The notes beneath the pieces were generated by a model that did no database searches, was not told where the DNA came from, and saw only the letters and a list, made by a program, of their open reading frames with translations. This document shows positions 17,287-26,642 of a DNA stretch of 57,125 bases, one piece after another. The DNA lies in NCBI GenBank assembly GCA_023957125.1, contig JAMLHL010000024.1:1-57125 (forward strand), read 5' to 3'. Every line of letters starts with the position of its first letter. Within the stretch, counting starts at the first letter, position 1. The stretch is from Chitinophagaceae bacterium (GTDB lineage Bacteria; Bacteroidota; Bacteroidia; Chitinophagales; Chitinophagaceae). The position numbers were made by a program, and so were the translations under genes.

Positions 17287-17973
17287 ATGGAAAGAACGCT
17301 TTCACTGGATAAAACACTTACTCCTGTTTTATTTATAGCATATCAATTTCCCCCGAGGGGCGGACCGGGTGTTCATCGGTCAGTTAACTTTGTAAGATAT
17401 TTATCCCAGTATGGATTCAACCCCATCGTACTTACCGTGAGGAAAGAGGATTACAAAAATGCAGATGAACAAACAGACGAATCTCTCCTTGCAACAATTC
17501 CGGAAAACATCCGTGTTATTCGCACTAAGAGTTATCAACCCCTAACATTTATTAACCGAATGAATCAGTTAAGGATTTTCAGGTTATTCTGGTATTTCCT
17601 TTATCCGATCTTTTGGGAAAGAACGGCAAGATGGCCTTTTAAAGTTACAAAAATTGCTGAGGAAGAAATTAAAGCCAATAATATTCCCATAGTTTACACC
17701 AGCTCGGGTCCTTTTTCAACCCTATTTTTAGGAAGGAGGCTTAAACGCCGGCAAAACGTTTGTTGGGTTGCCGATTTAAGAGATCCATTTACTGATGCTT
17801 ATGCCTGGCACTTCCCTTCAAAATTACACTGGCTCCTCGCCCGGAGAGTGGAGAAAAGAATTTTGGCAAAAGCAGATATCATAATTGTAAACACTCCTGA
17901 AGTAAAAAAGCTCTTTTTGCAGCGGGGCATCGGCACTGAAAACAGAATACAGGTGATCACAAATGGCTACTGA
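17287..17973 (+). CDS. Glycosyltransferase family 4, N-terminal half (split by in-frame stop)
   Basis: 228 residues forming the N-terminal Rossmann domain of a GT-B glycosyltransferase: LFIAYQFPPRGGPGVHRSVN at the start, TSSGPFSTLFLGRRL in the middle, VADLRDPFTDAYAW, and an end at IIVNTPEVKKLF...ITNGY. Complete proteins of this type carry on past NGY with D and an acceptor/donor-binding half. Here TGA stands at 17971-17973 and the matching C-terminal half begins three bases later in the same frame. About a dozen residues usually present at this junction are also missing, so this looks like a small deletion or nonsense lesion rather than a natural gene end. It could still work if the halves assemble. 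Confidence 0.75.
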   Translation: MERTLSLDKTLTPVLFIAYQFPPRGGPGVHRSVNFVRYLSQYGFNPIVLTVRKEDYKNADEQTDESLLATIPENIRVIRTKSYQPLTFINRMNQLRIFRLFWYFLYPIFWERTARWPFKVTKIAEEEIKANNIPIVYTSSGPFSTLFLGRRLKRRQNVCWVADLRDPFTDAYAWHFPSKLHWLLARRVEKRILAKADIIIVNTPEVKKLFLQRGIGTENRIQVITNGY

Positions 17974-17976
17974 TCT

Positions 17977-18654
17977 ATGGTTACAATCGCTTATTCGGGC
18001 TCTTTAGATGGCTTTGACCCCAAAACTAGAAAAAGAAACAGGAATTTCCTGTGTAGATGGTTCTGGACATTTAATAATGACACTGTAGATGCGAGTACTC
18101 GTTCAGGCTATTACCTTATCCAGGCAATAAAAATCCTGAGAGACAAATACCAGGTAAAACCCAATGATATACAGGTTGACTGGTGGGGAAAAATTGACGT
18201 TTTAAATATGAAACAGGTAGCAGAAGAAAACCTGGAAGCATATTTCATTTATGGAGGATACCTTCCTAAGCAGGAATCTTTGAACAGAATAGCGAAAGCC
18301 GACCTGCTCTTGCTACCCCTCGAACGATCAAAAATCCCGAATCGGGGTACTCTCTTTATTCCCGGTAAACTATATGAATATCTGAACACGGGCAAGCCGG
18401 TACTCGCGCTATGTGAGACATCGGACTGTAAAACGATTCTTGAAAAATCAGGGTTAGGCATTTTTGCCCCACCCGACAACCCAATGGAAATTGCTACGGT
18501 ATTACTAAAAATCCTAAGTAAAGAAATGGAATTGAGTTCTTTTAAAGCAAATAAAAAATTTATTCAACAATATTCGTTCATAAATAAAACCAGGGAACTT
18601 GCGGATATATTCAGTTATTGCCTTTCACATAATCCCGATAAAAGTGATAAATGA
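17977..18654 (+). CDS. Glycosyltransferase family 4, C-terminal half (split by in-frame stop)
   Basis: 225 residues, in the same frame as the preceding ORF. It begins MVTIAYSGSLDGFDP, which corresponds to the start of the second Rossmann domain in GT4 enzymes. It then has the usual PKQESLNRIAKADLLLLPLE block and GKLYEYLNTGKPVLAL, which binds the nucleotide-sugar donor. With the upstream ORF it makes one enzyme of about 455 residues. Such enzymes build the repeat unit on the lipid carrier at the cytoplasmic face. Whether this half is translated on its own is unknown; no obvious ribosome binding site precedes ATG 17977. Confidence 0.72.
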   Translation: MVTIAYSGSLDGFDPKTRKRNRNFLCRWFWTFNNDTVDASTRSGYYLIQAIKILRDKYQVKPNDIQVDWWGKIDVLNMKQVAEENLEAYFIYGGYLPKQESLNRIAKADLLLLPLERSKIPNRGTLFIPGKLYEYLNTGKPVLALCETSDCKTILEKSGLGIFAPPDNPMEIATVLLKILSKEMELSSFKANKKFIQQYSFINKTRELADIFSYCLSHNPDKSDK

Positions 18655-18779
18655 ATACGATGTCGTCTGTTTATTTCTTTCAAGATGGGAATGGTATTAC
18701 TCCTGAATCGCTTTAGCTTTTTATCATTATCTCCATCATTCCCTACCGAACGATAGAATAATTTTAAATATAAACTGCA

Positions 18780-19499
18780 ATGAATGGTATAAAGACGCTA
18801 ATCAGGAAACTACTTCCCCCCAACACATCACAACGCATATCAACCATTTGGCGCGTAGGAAGATTAACCGCGAACGCAACCAAAAATCAGGAGATTGATA
18901 GTGTAATTCAGATGATCAGTCTTCCCGACTCTTATCTTGTGGCTACTGGATACATGCAATCTAAAATCAGTGGAATTCCTCAGGATCAACAGCAAAACGC
19001 ATTGCCATGGATGAATTACGCTATCATAGATTTCCTGAAGGAAAGGTTGGATGGTACGCAAAGCGTATTTGAATATGGATCAGGGTACTCTACTCTTTTC
19101 TTTTCTGGCCGCGTAAAAGAAGTGGTTTCAGTAGAATACAACCAGGAGTGGCTTAAAAAGGTAACCGAACTTGTAAATGGCATGACCAATGTGAACATTA
19201 TTTACAAAACCCTGGAAGACAACTATGTTACGTGCATTAATGAACAGAAAAAACGTTTTGATATAATCATTATAGATGGTAGAAAACGGGGGGAATGCGC
19301 GAGAAATACTTTAAACTGTTTGTCGGAACGAGGTGTTATAGTATTAGACGACTCTGAGCGGGAGCGCTACGCTGCTATATTCCCGTTTTATGATTTAAGC
19401 GGTTTTAAGCATTTAACATTTACAGGACTTAAGGCCACCGGGTTTCGAATATCCAGCACAACCATCTTTTACAAGTCGGATAACTGTTTAGGAATCTAA
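18780..19499 (+). CDS. SAM-dependent methyltransferase-like protein
   Basis: 239 residues with a Rossmann-type methyltransferase core. SAM-binding motif I is VFEYGSGYSTLFF (about 97-109), followed by the acidic loop VVSVEYN (E119). FDIIIIDGRKR and GVIVLDDSER then give the later strands of the fold. Similar proteins are common in polysaccharide loci, where they are thought to methylate sugars or the growing chain, but no acceptor can be inferred here. It stands between glycosyltransferases with 125 bases upstream that hold no clear gene. ATG at 18780 is the first in frame. Fold call is good; function is open. Confidence 0.7.
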   Translation: MNGIKTLIRKLLPPNTSQRISTIWRVGRLTANATKNQEIDSVIQMISLPDSYLVATGYMQSKISGIPQDQQQNALPWMNYAIIDFLKERLDGTQSVFEYGSGYSTLFFSGRVKEVVSVEYNQEWLKKVTELVNGMTNVNIIYKTLEDNYVTCINEQKKRFDIIIIDGRKRGECARNTLNCLSERGVIVLDDSERERYAAIFPFYDLSGFKHLTFTGLKATGFRISSTTIFYKSDNCLGI

Positions 19500-19514
19500 C
19501 CGTTCTAAAATTGA

Positions 19515-19721
19515 TTCAAAAAGAAAACTATAATATTAGCTTTAATAAAGGAACGGATCTGCCTGAAGCCTATCCTTCCGACTCTGTTCAATAAAGAATT
19601 ACACGTACCGGAGATAATCCAAATTATACAGGTTACAGGCTTGGCCAACGGTGAGTTGATCATTGTGAATAAACCTTTAGTGAGTGAACCGATAAGGATA
19701 TTGAAGGGTCGTATTTTTTAG
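19515..19721 (+). pseudogene. Possible gene remnant (68-codon open frame without start codon)
   Basis: The 269-base gap between two genes contains a frame open for 68 codons, stopping at TAG 19719-19721, with natural-looking protein composition (CLKPILPTLFNKELHVPEII, then GLANGELIIVNKPLVSEP). There is no ATG, GTG or TTG at a sensible place at its head, and upstream lies an in-frame TGA (19512-19514). It looks like the tail of a lost gene in this recombined region. I do not recognise the family. Confidence 0.35.
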
Positions 19722-19768
19722 TGCCTGCAAATAAATAAACTTTTTATTATTAGCTGCTTAGTATTAAA

Positions 19769-20779
19769 ATGCTCATTAAATCAACTCCAATTATTTCGGT
19801 TGTTATTCCAAGTTATAATAAGGCCAGATACCTCCCGAGTACGGTTCAGACTGTACTCTCCCAAACATTGAAAGACTGGGAGCTTATTATCGTTGACGAT
19901 AATTCTACCGATGGATCTGTTGAGCTGATAAAAGAATTTGCTTTAACAGATACTCGCATAAAATTTGTTGTCAGCGAGGAAAATAAAGGGGCAAACTATT
20001 GCCGGAATGTGGGCATAAAGATGGCAAGAGGGGCGTTTCTGATGTTCCTGGATGCCGATGATCTATTAACACATTTCTGTTTGTTTCAGCGGTTTTCGGA
20101 AATGCAAAAGAATGATCAATATGATTTCATAGTTTTCCCCACCGGCACGTTTTATAAAGAAATTGGAGATAGTGACCGGGATTGGAAAACGCCGGAACAT
20201 GTCAATCACCTTCATCTATTCCTCCAACACCGGCTTCCCTGGAATATATCTTCTCCATTTTGGAAAACGGCGTTTGTACTTAAAGAAGGAGGTTTCGATG
20301 AAAATATGAATTGGCTGCAGGACGTAGAATTCCACACACGAATGCTACTGGTAAAGGGAGTACGTTATAAGGTGGTAAATAACATTCCTCCTGATTTCTT
20401 CTATCGCATAGACCAGAATCGTCTAATCAAGGGGCATTTTTTTTATACAAAAAATTACGTTCAGGGACAGCTTCAATATATTAAAAAGATGTTAGACGTC
20501 ATCTCAAATTCTGATCCTCTATTCAGAATGGATCCCCGCTACCTGAAAGGCTCACTGGCTTCAGCGCTTCGAATGGTATTCTATAGCGCTTCATTGAGCA
20601 AAATTTCATCGGATGAACAGGCTGAACTTTACGATGTAATAATGTCTGATGAATCTGTATTAAAACTATTAGGGAGAAAAGATAGATTGTTGATAAGAAT
20701 CTATAGGCTCGTTTATGCAGTAAAAATGCAAGGCATTAAAGGGACAGATACTATATTTAAATATTTGCTTACACGTTAG
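19769..20779 (+). CDS. Glycosyltransferase family 2
   Basis: 336 residues. The GT-A domain occupies about 8-220: ISVVIPSYNKARYLPSTVQT, ELIIVDDNSTDGSVE, then the metal-binding DxD region in FLMFLDADD (about 90-98) and the acceptor motif MNWLQDVEFHTRML (about 186-199). The C-terminal ~100 residues are helical without a membrane anchor. It probably adds one sugar to the lipid-linked repeat unit at the cytoplasmic face. Sugar specificity cannot be read from sequence. It is preceded by the small gene remnant and followed 65 bases later by an epimerase gene. Confidence 0.88.
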   Translation: MLIKSTPIISVVIPSYNKARYLPSTVQTVLSQTLKDWELIIVDDNSTDGSVELIKEFALTDTRIKFVVSEENKGANYCRNVGIKMARGAFLMFLDADDLLTHFCLFQRFSEMQKNDQYDFIVFPTGTFYKEIGDSDRDWKTPEHVNHLHLFLQHRLPWNISSPFWKTAFVLKEGGFDENMNWLQDVEFHTRMLLVKGVRYKVVNNIPPDFFYRIDQNRLIKGHFFYTKNYVQGQLQYIKKMLDVISNSDPLFRMDPRYLKGSLASALRMVFYSASLSKISSDEQAELYDVIMSDESVLKLLGRKDRLLIRIYRLVYAVKMQGIKGTDTIFKYLLTR

Positions 20780-20844
20780 CCTTTCCAGCACTAAAGAAAT
20801 AAAGAGTAAATTCAAAAAATGACATACGAGTAGTCCTAAATACG

Positions 20845-21777
20845 ATGAAAAAGATTTTTATAACCGGCGGCGCAGGTTTTATAGGCTCGGCGCTCATTCA
20901 ACAGTTAGAAAAGAAAGCTTATGAGATTTTCGTTATGGACAATTTGTCTTTCGGAAACAGATCATTCATAAATGTTCCGGAGGCTCGTTTTTTTAAAGCA
21001 GATATTCGTGAGCCAAATGTGATCACAGGCATTTTAAAATCGGTTCAGCCTGATACGGTCATTCATTTAGCCGCCATTCATTTTATTCCTTATTGCAACC
21101 AGCATCCGTTCGAAGCGTCAGATATCAATATTCGGGGTACCATGAATATACTGGATGCAGTGAAAAAGATAGACTCGGTAAAAAAACTATTTTTTGCTTC
21201 TACCGCAGCAGTTTATCCAATTGCTGATACAGCAGTCCGGGAAACGCATGAACTTCTACCGCTCGATATTTATGGCTTGTCAAAACATACAGGAGAAAGA
21301 CTATGCAATGAATTCCATAAAGAAACCGGTATCCCAACGATCATCTGCAGATTTTTTAACGCATTTGGACCAAATGAAACCAATCCCCACCTCATTCCGG
21401 AGATACAGGCACAGATTAACAACGGCATACGAAAAATAAGGTTGGGTAATCTTACACCCAAGCGAGATTTTATACATACCTATGATATGGCGCTTGCGAT
21501 CGAAATGCTTTTGGAAAAATTTGAACACGGTATTGACGTATTCAACCTGGGCAGAGGCATTGAATATGCAGTAACGGAAGTAGTGGAGGCATTTGAAAAA
21601 CACCTTGAAGAAAAGGTCGAAATTGAGATTGACCCACAAAAAGTTAGAAAAGTGGAGAGAATGCATCTGCTGGCTGATATTACAAAAATAAAGGATTTTA
21701 CAGGTTGGGTACCTCGTATAACGCTTGAGGAAGGAATTAAAACGTTGATCTCACAAAAACCGACAATAAATGGCTAA
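20845..21777 (+). CDS. NAD-dependent sugar-nucleotide epimerase/dehydratase (extended SDR)
   Basis: 310 residues. The NAD-binding glycine motif ITGGAGFIGSALI is at 6-18, with D35 of MDNLSFGNRSF binding the ribose. The catalytic YxxxK is YGLSK (about 143-147), preceded by FASTAAVYP with the active Ser/Thr. The family includes UDP-glucose/GlcNAc 4-epimerases and related enzymes. Conserved RDFIHTYDMA (about 206-215) supports the UDP-sugar epimerase branch. The end overlaps the start of the next glycosyltransferase by eight bases, so the two are likely co-translated. Substrate is not determinable. Confidence 0.88.
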   Translation: MKKIFITGGAGFIGSALIQQLEKKAYEIFVMDNLSFGNRSFINVPEARFFKADIREPNVITGILKSVQPDTVIHLAAIHFIPYCNQHPFEASDINIRGTMNILDAVKKIDSVKKLFFASTAAVYPIADTAVRETHELLPLDIYGLSKHTGERLCNEFHKETGIPTIICRFFNAFGPNETNPHLIPEIQAQINNGIRKIRLGNLTPKRDFIHTYDMALAIEMLLEKFEHGIDVFNLGRGIEYAVTEVVEAFEKHLEEKVEIEIDPQKVRKVERMHLLADITKIKDFTGWVPRITLEEGIKTLISQKPTING

Positions 21778-22891
21778 ATCGAAGATCGTTTTTTGCACTG
21801 ACGGGATATATCCGATGGCCACCGGAGGAATGCAAAAACACTCCCGGTTGTTGATTGAAGAACTGGCAAAGGACCCTGAACTGGATATTACCGTTATTCA
21901 CCCTCATCCGGGAGGCGTATTTAATAATCCGGTTATTAAGGAGATTGGAGTAGAAGGTATTCAGCAAAAGAACAACTACCTGTTGGAGTGTTACCGTTAT
22001 TCTGCCAGGGTGGCGGCGGCACTTAAAACACTTAGTTTTGACGTTGTTTATTCTCAGGGGTTATGTGTGTGGGCAGAGATTAACCTGTTTCGTGAAAAGC
22101 TGATCATTAACCCACACGGACTTGAGCCTTATCAAGCCATAGGTGTTAAAAACAAACTGATTGCCATCCCGTTCAAAATTATTTTTAACTACCTGTTTAA
22201 TAAAGCAACTGCAGTCGTGTCATTGGGCGGCAAACTTACTTATATTCTTTCCTCCCGGATTCAACAAAAAAGTAAAATATATGTCCTGCCCAACGGGGTG
22301 CATCCAGTTACTGAGGTTTTTACAAAAAAAGTTCACAAAAAGATCGTTGTACTATTCTTTGCAAGATTTGCTCATAATAAAGGGATCAATATACTATTTG
22401 ACGCGTTGGAAGAACTGGACAAAAGAGGGGAGTTGAAGCATTTTGATTTTGTTCTGGGCGGAAAGGGTCCCCTTTTTGAGCATTACAAGAAGCAGAACCG
22501 CTTTGAAAATGTACAGATCTCCGGGTTTATTCCGGATGAAGCGGTCCCCGTATTTTACAGACAAGGCGACGTCTTTATACTGCCTACGTTGTTTGAAGGG
22601 ATGCCAACGGTGGTTTTAGAAGCGATGACAAATAGGCTTCCAGTAATAGTGTCAGATGTGGGTGCTACAGCCGAATTAGTTAACGGAGAAAACGGTTTCC
22701 TTATCAGGAAGAATTCTGCTATGGATCTTGCAGATGCGTTAGCTAAATTTAAGAACCTGGATAGTAATACCAAGGAGATAATGGGTTTGGCCTCACAAAG
22801 AATGATAATGAATAAGTTTACCTGGCAAAAAGTTGCTGAAAAACATAAGCAACTATTTTATACAATTGGCCAAGGAAGACCAACGATTTAA
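21770..22891 (+). CDS. Glycosyltransferase family 4
   Basis: 373 residues with the GT-B fold. The N-terminal domain opens with CTDGIYPMATGGMQKHSRLL, where the GG loop contacts the acceptor. The C-terminal donor domain has KIVVLFFARFAHNKGINIL, FVLGGKGPLFEHY, and PTLFEGMPTVVLEAMTNRLP, which contains the EX7E-like motif (E277 and the following E). The retaining mechanism and nucleotide-sugar donor follow from the family. It overlaps the epimerase gene by eight bases and is followed one base after its stop by the secreted protein gene at 22893. Confidence 0.9.
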   Translation: MAKSKIVFCTDGIYPMATGGMQKHSRLLIEELAKDPELDITVIHPHPGGVFNNPVIKEIGVEGIQQKNNYLLECYRYSARVAAALKTLSFDVVYSQGLCVWAEINLFREKLIINPHGLEPYQAIGVKNKLIAIPFKIIFNYLFNKATAVVSLGGKLTYILSSRIQQKSKIYVLPNGVHPVTEVFTKKVHKKIVVLFFARFAHNKGINILFDALEELDKRGELKHFDFVLGGKGPLFEHYKKQNRFENVQISGFIPDEAVPVFYRQGDVFILPTLFEGMPTVVLEAMTNRLPVIVSDVGATAELVNGENGFLIRKNSAMDLADALAKFKNLDSNTKEIMGLASQRMIMNKFTWQKVAEKHKQLFYTIGQGRPTI

Positions 22892-22892
22892 A

Positions 22893-25637
22893 ATGAAGCA
22901 TTTTTTGGGGTTATTGGTTCTGGTAATGAACTCCTTTAGTACTCTGGTGGCCCAAAGTATTTCCCCGTTTTATTATTGGTCATTTAACAACAAAGAAACA
23001 GGTAGGGAACAAATAAAAGGAAAGGTCTTGGATACGCGCTACTACAAATGCGATTTTTCAGAGGTGGAAGGTATAGTAGGGAAAGCGGTAAACCTGAATA
23101 ATACTAACTGCACGGTTGTAACAGGTGCCATGAAATCTAACGTTAAGGATGAGTTTTCTATTGAATTTTTTTTCAAAGGAAACAGTCTCACGTTTCTCAG
23201 TTTCAGCGAACAATTTCTCCTGATCCGTTTCAATTATAACGGATTTTTATTCAGAACCACTACACTAACCTCACAGGGTAAATCAGAAGCCCATAATTTT
23301 CAAATTGCTTTAAAGGGAGCCGGGAAACAGTCTTACAATTATTATACAGACAATAACTGGCATCACCTTGTTTTTACTGCCTGTTTGAAAACCGGAGAAA
23401 AGAAAATATATGTGGACGGAGAATGCCCCGAAGGATTTTCAACCTCTATTCCTAAAGGAAAAGAGTTCGAATTTGGAACCAGTGACGGTTTCCGGAATAC
23501 GGATCAGATAGATGAACTGGCGTTCTATAACCGCTCTCTTCCCGAGGCGCTTATTCAACAACACTCTGCGGAAGTAAATAATGGAAAATCTTACTCCTTT
23601 TCCATTAGTAAAAAGAAGGCTACGCCTATAGCATTGAGGAAAGCTAAAGAGCCCGAATCTGCTACGGTTGACCCAAGAGAATACGCTCCCGGTTATCCGG
23701 ATTATACCATCCAGGCTACCGATCAGTTGAAGACCTTCCCTTTGCCACAATATAACGCTTCGGTCCCTGTAAAAAGAAATATGTCCTGGATGGATATCAG
23801 CTATCTGCACCGTGAACTTCCGGGCAAGGGCGGCAAAGGATTTGGGAAAATCAATCCTGCTAAGGCGGTTGAGTTAACGGAAGAAATGGTGAAGTACTGG
23901 AATTATTATATTGATCTTCCTACCCTTAGAACCACCGCAGATGCTGCACAGAAAAACTATATGAACACCAAAAACATTTATGGCGCTCTTATAAACTATG
24001 CCAACCAAAATCCACAATATCCTGTTGCTACCATCCTGATTGAAGCACAGGGCAAACCGGCACATGCAGGGTTTGCATCTTCCAATGCCTATGTGAGTTC
24101 TCAGAACCTTTCTGAAAAATATTACCTGAAAAATGAGAAAGGCGTACCGGTAATCCAGAATCAACGAAAATGGCTCTCGCCGCTGATGCCCCTGGACATT
24201 ATAAAAAAAGACGGGCAAACCAGCCGCTTCTATCTCAATCAATTGATGAAACACCTGAAAAAAGCGCCCGCTTTGATCAATGAAAACGGGGAAGTATTCG
24301 GACATATCCGAAAAGAAGCGCTATTGAAGCAGGACCCCCGGGTATGGAAAGATTATACTGCCTCGGGGCTGACAGAATCGCAATACAGCGGCAGGTTTCA
24401 ATACCTGATAGACTCCACTTACCGTGCAACGATAATGCAGGGACTGAAGCCCGGAGAGACCCATTTTTCATTCTATAATCTGTCGGCATTCAATCCCTCT
24501 TATTGGCCGGATTATGCCATGCGGCGGGAACTCAACCGGTGGGACAGCCAAACAGTGTATCCTACACCCGACTTCTATCCCCGCTGGCCCGATAACTGGC
24601 AAAATGCTAAAGGAGCTTATAACGGGTATGGTACCGTAGCTGCCGGCAGGGTTACAGAAGTTGGATTGGGGGATCGTTTTTTCAGCCCTTTCGTGTCTGC
24701 GGGGTGGGGAGAAGAAGAAAACAATATCCGCCCAGCGCAATGGCTGGCCTTGCTTAAATCTATGGTAATGCTCGGAGCCGACTTTTTTTACACGGGCTAT
24801 TTCAATGTTACCGGCGCTGGAGGTAAATGGCCGAATGGCGTTGGCCCATACGACCCGCGGGGCTATGCCTACCAGATTGCCATGCCAGCGTACGCGCAGG
24901 CAGTCCGTACCTGGGCGCCGGAGTTTTTTGGTAAGGGGGAATTACTAAACCCTGCCAACCCCAACGACAAAATCAACCAGTTCAGATTTAAGGGTAAGGC
25001 TGAAAATGAACTGATCCTGGTCAGAAAACTGGGCAAGCGATACCTTATTTATGGCAGCATCCAGCCCAACAGCAATATTAAAGGCAATATTCCTTTAAAG
25101 AAAGAAACCTCTATTGATCTGGAAGGACAAAAGGTTTCTTTTGAAATCAGGAAACAGGGCAGCATGTATATCCTGGACCTGTCTGGTACCGACCCCGTTT
25201 TTTACCAGTTAGACGGCTGGCATCAGTATGAACATCCCTGGTATTGGAACAAATCCATTGTGCAGGAAGCGGAAATGACATCAAGTCACGATGGTGATAT
25301 TAAAATTATTACGGAAAGAAACGAAAGAGAACTGAATTTTAATTCTTTCACTACTTATTGTGAATTGACACCGACCACTGAATTAAATTACGCTCTATGG
25401 GCTCTCCCGGGTGAGTATGTTGTTGAAATAATTGCGAGGTTGAAGGCTTATAGTCGCCCTTCAATTTTGAAATGTGAAAACGATACCAATTCCACGAGTA
25501 TCACCGTTGACAGCGATATGTGGGAAAAATACAATTTGGTTTTGCCATTTGACGAGAATAAAGAGAACCGTTTGAGGATTATAAATACGGAAGGCGTTGT
25601 ACAAATTGATAAACTCATTCTCAAAAAGATAAGATAA
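22893..25637 (+). CDS. Large secreted protein with N-terminal LamG-like domain, possible glycan-active enzyme
   Basis: 914 residues. I chose ATG 22893 because it starts a clean signal peptide (MKHFLGLLVLVMNSFSTLVA) right after the upstream stop; a start 60 bases earlier would lie inside the glycosyltransferase gene. A concanavalin/LamG-like sandwich covers about 25-250, with NNWHHLVFTACLKTGEKKIY and IDELAFYNRSLPEALIQQH. Residues about 290-770 are rich in Trp, Tyr and Pro and resemble an unclassified TIM-barrel glycosidase; I cannot name a family or catalytic residues. The last ~110 residues are beta-rich and could be a carbohydrate-binding module. Its position among glycosyltransferases suggests that it binds, trims or remodels the exported polymer. 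Function is inferred. Confidence 0.7.
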   Translation: MKHFLGLLVLVMNSFSTLVAQSISPFYYWSFNNKETGREQIKGKVLDTRYYKCDFSEVEGIVGKAVNLNNTNCTVVTGAMKSNVKDEFSIEFFFKGNSLTFLSFSEQFLLIRFNYNGFLFRTTTLTSQGKSEAHNFQIALKGAGKQSYNYYTDNNWHHLVFTACLKTGEKKIYVDGECPEGFSTSIPKGKEFEFGTSDGFRNTDQIDELAFYNRSLPEALIQQHSAEVNNGKSYSFSISKKKATPIALRKAKEPESATVDPREYAPGYPDYTIQATDQLKTFPLPQYNASVPVKRNMSWMDISYLHRELPGKGGKGFGKINPAKAVELTEEMVKYWNYYIDLPTLRTTADAAQKNYMNTKNIYGALINYANQNPQYPVATILIEAQGKPAHAGFASSNAYVSSQNLSEKYYLKNEKGVPVIQNQRKWLSPLMPLDIIKKDGQTSRFYLNQLMKHLKKAPALINENGEVFGHIRKEALLKQDPRVWKDYTASGLTESQYSGRFQYLIDSTYRATIMQGLKPGETHFSFYNLSAFNPSYWPDYAMRRELNRWDSQTVYPTPDFYPRWPDNWQNAKGAYNGYGTVAAGRVTEVGLGDRFFSPFVSAGWGEEENNIRPAQWLALLKSMVMLGADFFYTGYFNVTGAGGKWPNGVGPYDPRGYAYQIAMPAYAQAVRTWAPEFFGKGELLNPANPNDKINQFRFKGKAENELILVRKLGKRYLIYGSIQPNSNIKGNIPLKKETSIDLEGQKVSFEIRKQGSMYILDLSGTDPVFYQLDGWHQYEHPWYWNKSIVQEAEMTSSHDGDIKIITERNERELNFNSFTTYCELTPTTELNYALWALPGEYVVEIIARLKAYSRPSILKCENDTNSTSITVDSDMWEKYNLVLPFDENKENRLRIINTEGVVQIDKLILKKIR

Positions 25638-25638
25638 A

Positions 25639-26523
25639 GTGAAACGGAAGTTCTTTGTTATAGCAGGTATCCTTATTTTTTTATTATTAATAACTGAAAT
25701 CATTCTACGAACTTATTTCGGGTTTTGTGATGCGGTGTTGATAACAGAGGATCCTGACTACGAATACATAGCTCAGCCAGGTCAAAATAGATTCAGATTC
25801 AGAAACCACATTTATTATAATAAAGAATCTATGAGGAGTGAAGAAGTGGATACTGCCGCTATCCGGGTACTGTTTTTCGGAGACTCCGTGCTGAATGGAG
25901 GTACTCAAACTGATCAGGACTCTCTTGCCACGAGTATTTTAACAGACACTCTATCTAAATATTTTGGCACCAAAATCCAATTTTTAAACATCTCCGCTGG
26001 AAGTTGGGGTCCCGATAACTGTTTTGCCTACCTTATGAAACATGGCGATTTTGGCGCGAAAGAAATTTTTCTTTTCGTCAGCTCCCATGATGCATACGAT
26101 AATATGAATTTCGAAAAAATTGTAGGGGTCAATGAAAGCTTTCCGGATAAGCAATATAAAATAGCCTTATTTGAACTGATTGACAGATATCTGTTACCCA
26201 GATTGAATCTTAGATCTAAATCACCCTCCAAAAATACAGATCAGTTAGGAATTAATAAAAAGGACAAACACAGTAAATTTAATACTGGTTTTGAATCCTT
26301 CCTATCATACTCCCGCACGCACAATCTTCCTCTTACTGTCTATTTACACGCTGACTCAAGAGAGTTGAAAAAAGGAGTTTATAATGAACAAGGCCAAGAG
26401 ATTATCAACTTTTCAAAGGAAAATAAGCTTCCACTTGTAAAAGACTTAGAAAGCGGCTTAACCGGAGCTGATTATAGGGATGAGATTCATTTAAATAATA
26501 AAGGCCAGAAAAAATGGCTCTGA
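25639..26523 (+). CDS. SGNH/GDSL-like hydrolase, membrane-anchored
   Basis: 294 residues starting with GTG at 25639, one base after the preceding stop. A single N-terminal helix (FFVIAGILIFLLLITEIIL) anchors it, with the rest outside. SGNH block I is VLFFGDSVLNGG (nucleophile S83), block II is in NISAGSWGPDN, block III is replaced by SSHDAYDN, and block V is YRDEIHLNN (Asp and His dyad). Such proteins remove or transfer acyl groups on glycans. Next to the secreted LamG-like protein, it may set the O-acetylation of the polymer. The Asn of block III is not obvious, so activity is less certain than the fold. Confidence 0.68.
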   Translation: MKRKFFVIAGILIFLLLITEIILRTYFGFCDAVLITEDPDYEYIAQPGQNRFRFRNHIYYNKESMRSEEVDTAAIRVLFFGDSVLNGGTQTDQDSLATSILTDTLSKYFGTKIQFLNISAGSWGPDNCFAYLMKHGDFGAKEIFLFVSSHDAYDNMNFEKIVGVNESFPDKQYKIALFELIDRYLLPRLNLRSKSPSKNTDQLGINKKDKHSKFNTGFESFLSYSRTHNLPLTVYLHADSRELKKGVYNEQGQEIINFSKENKLPLVKDLESGLTGADYRDEIHLNNKGQKKWL

Positions 26524-26642
26524 TAGTAATGGATTATATTCTCAAAAATTCATATTTCTGAAACGAAACCGTTGCTTCTATTTTTACGTTCTTAATTTGA
26601 ATTACTAAAAAACACGTATCAATATTCTGGACATCCGGGTGT

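Noticed and set aside
17971..17973. UGA recoding to explain the in-frame TGA in the split glycosyltransferase and the GDPD leader
   Set aside because: Other genes here end normally at TGA (for example neuC at 15011-15013), and the glycosyltransferase junction also lacks residues, so readthrough would not restore a normal protein.
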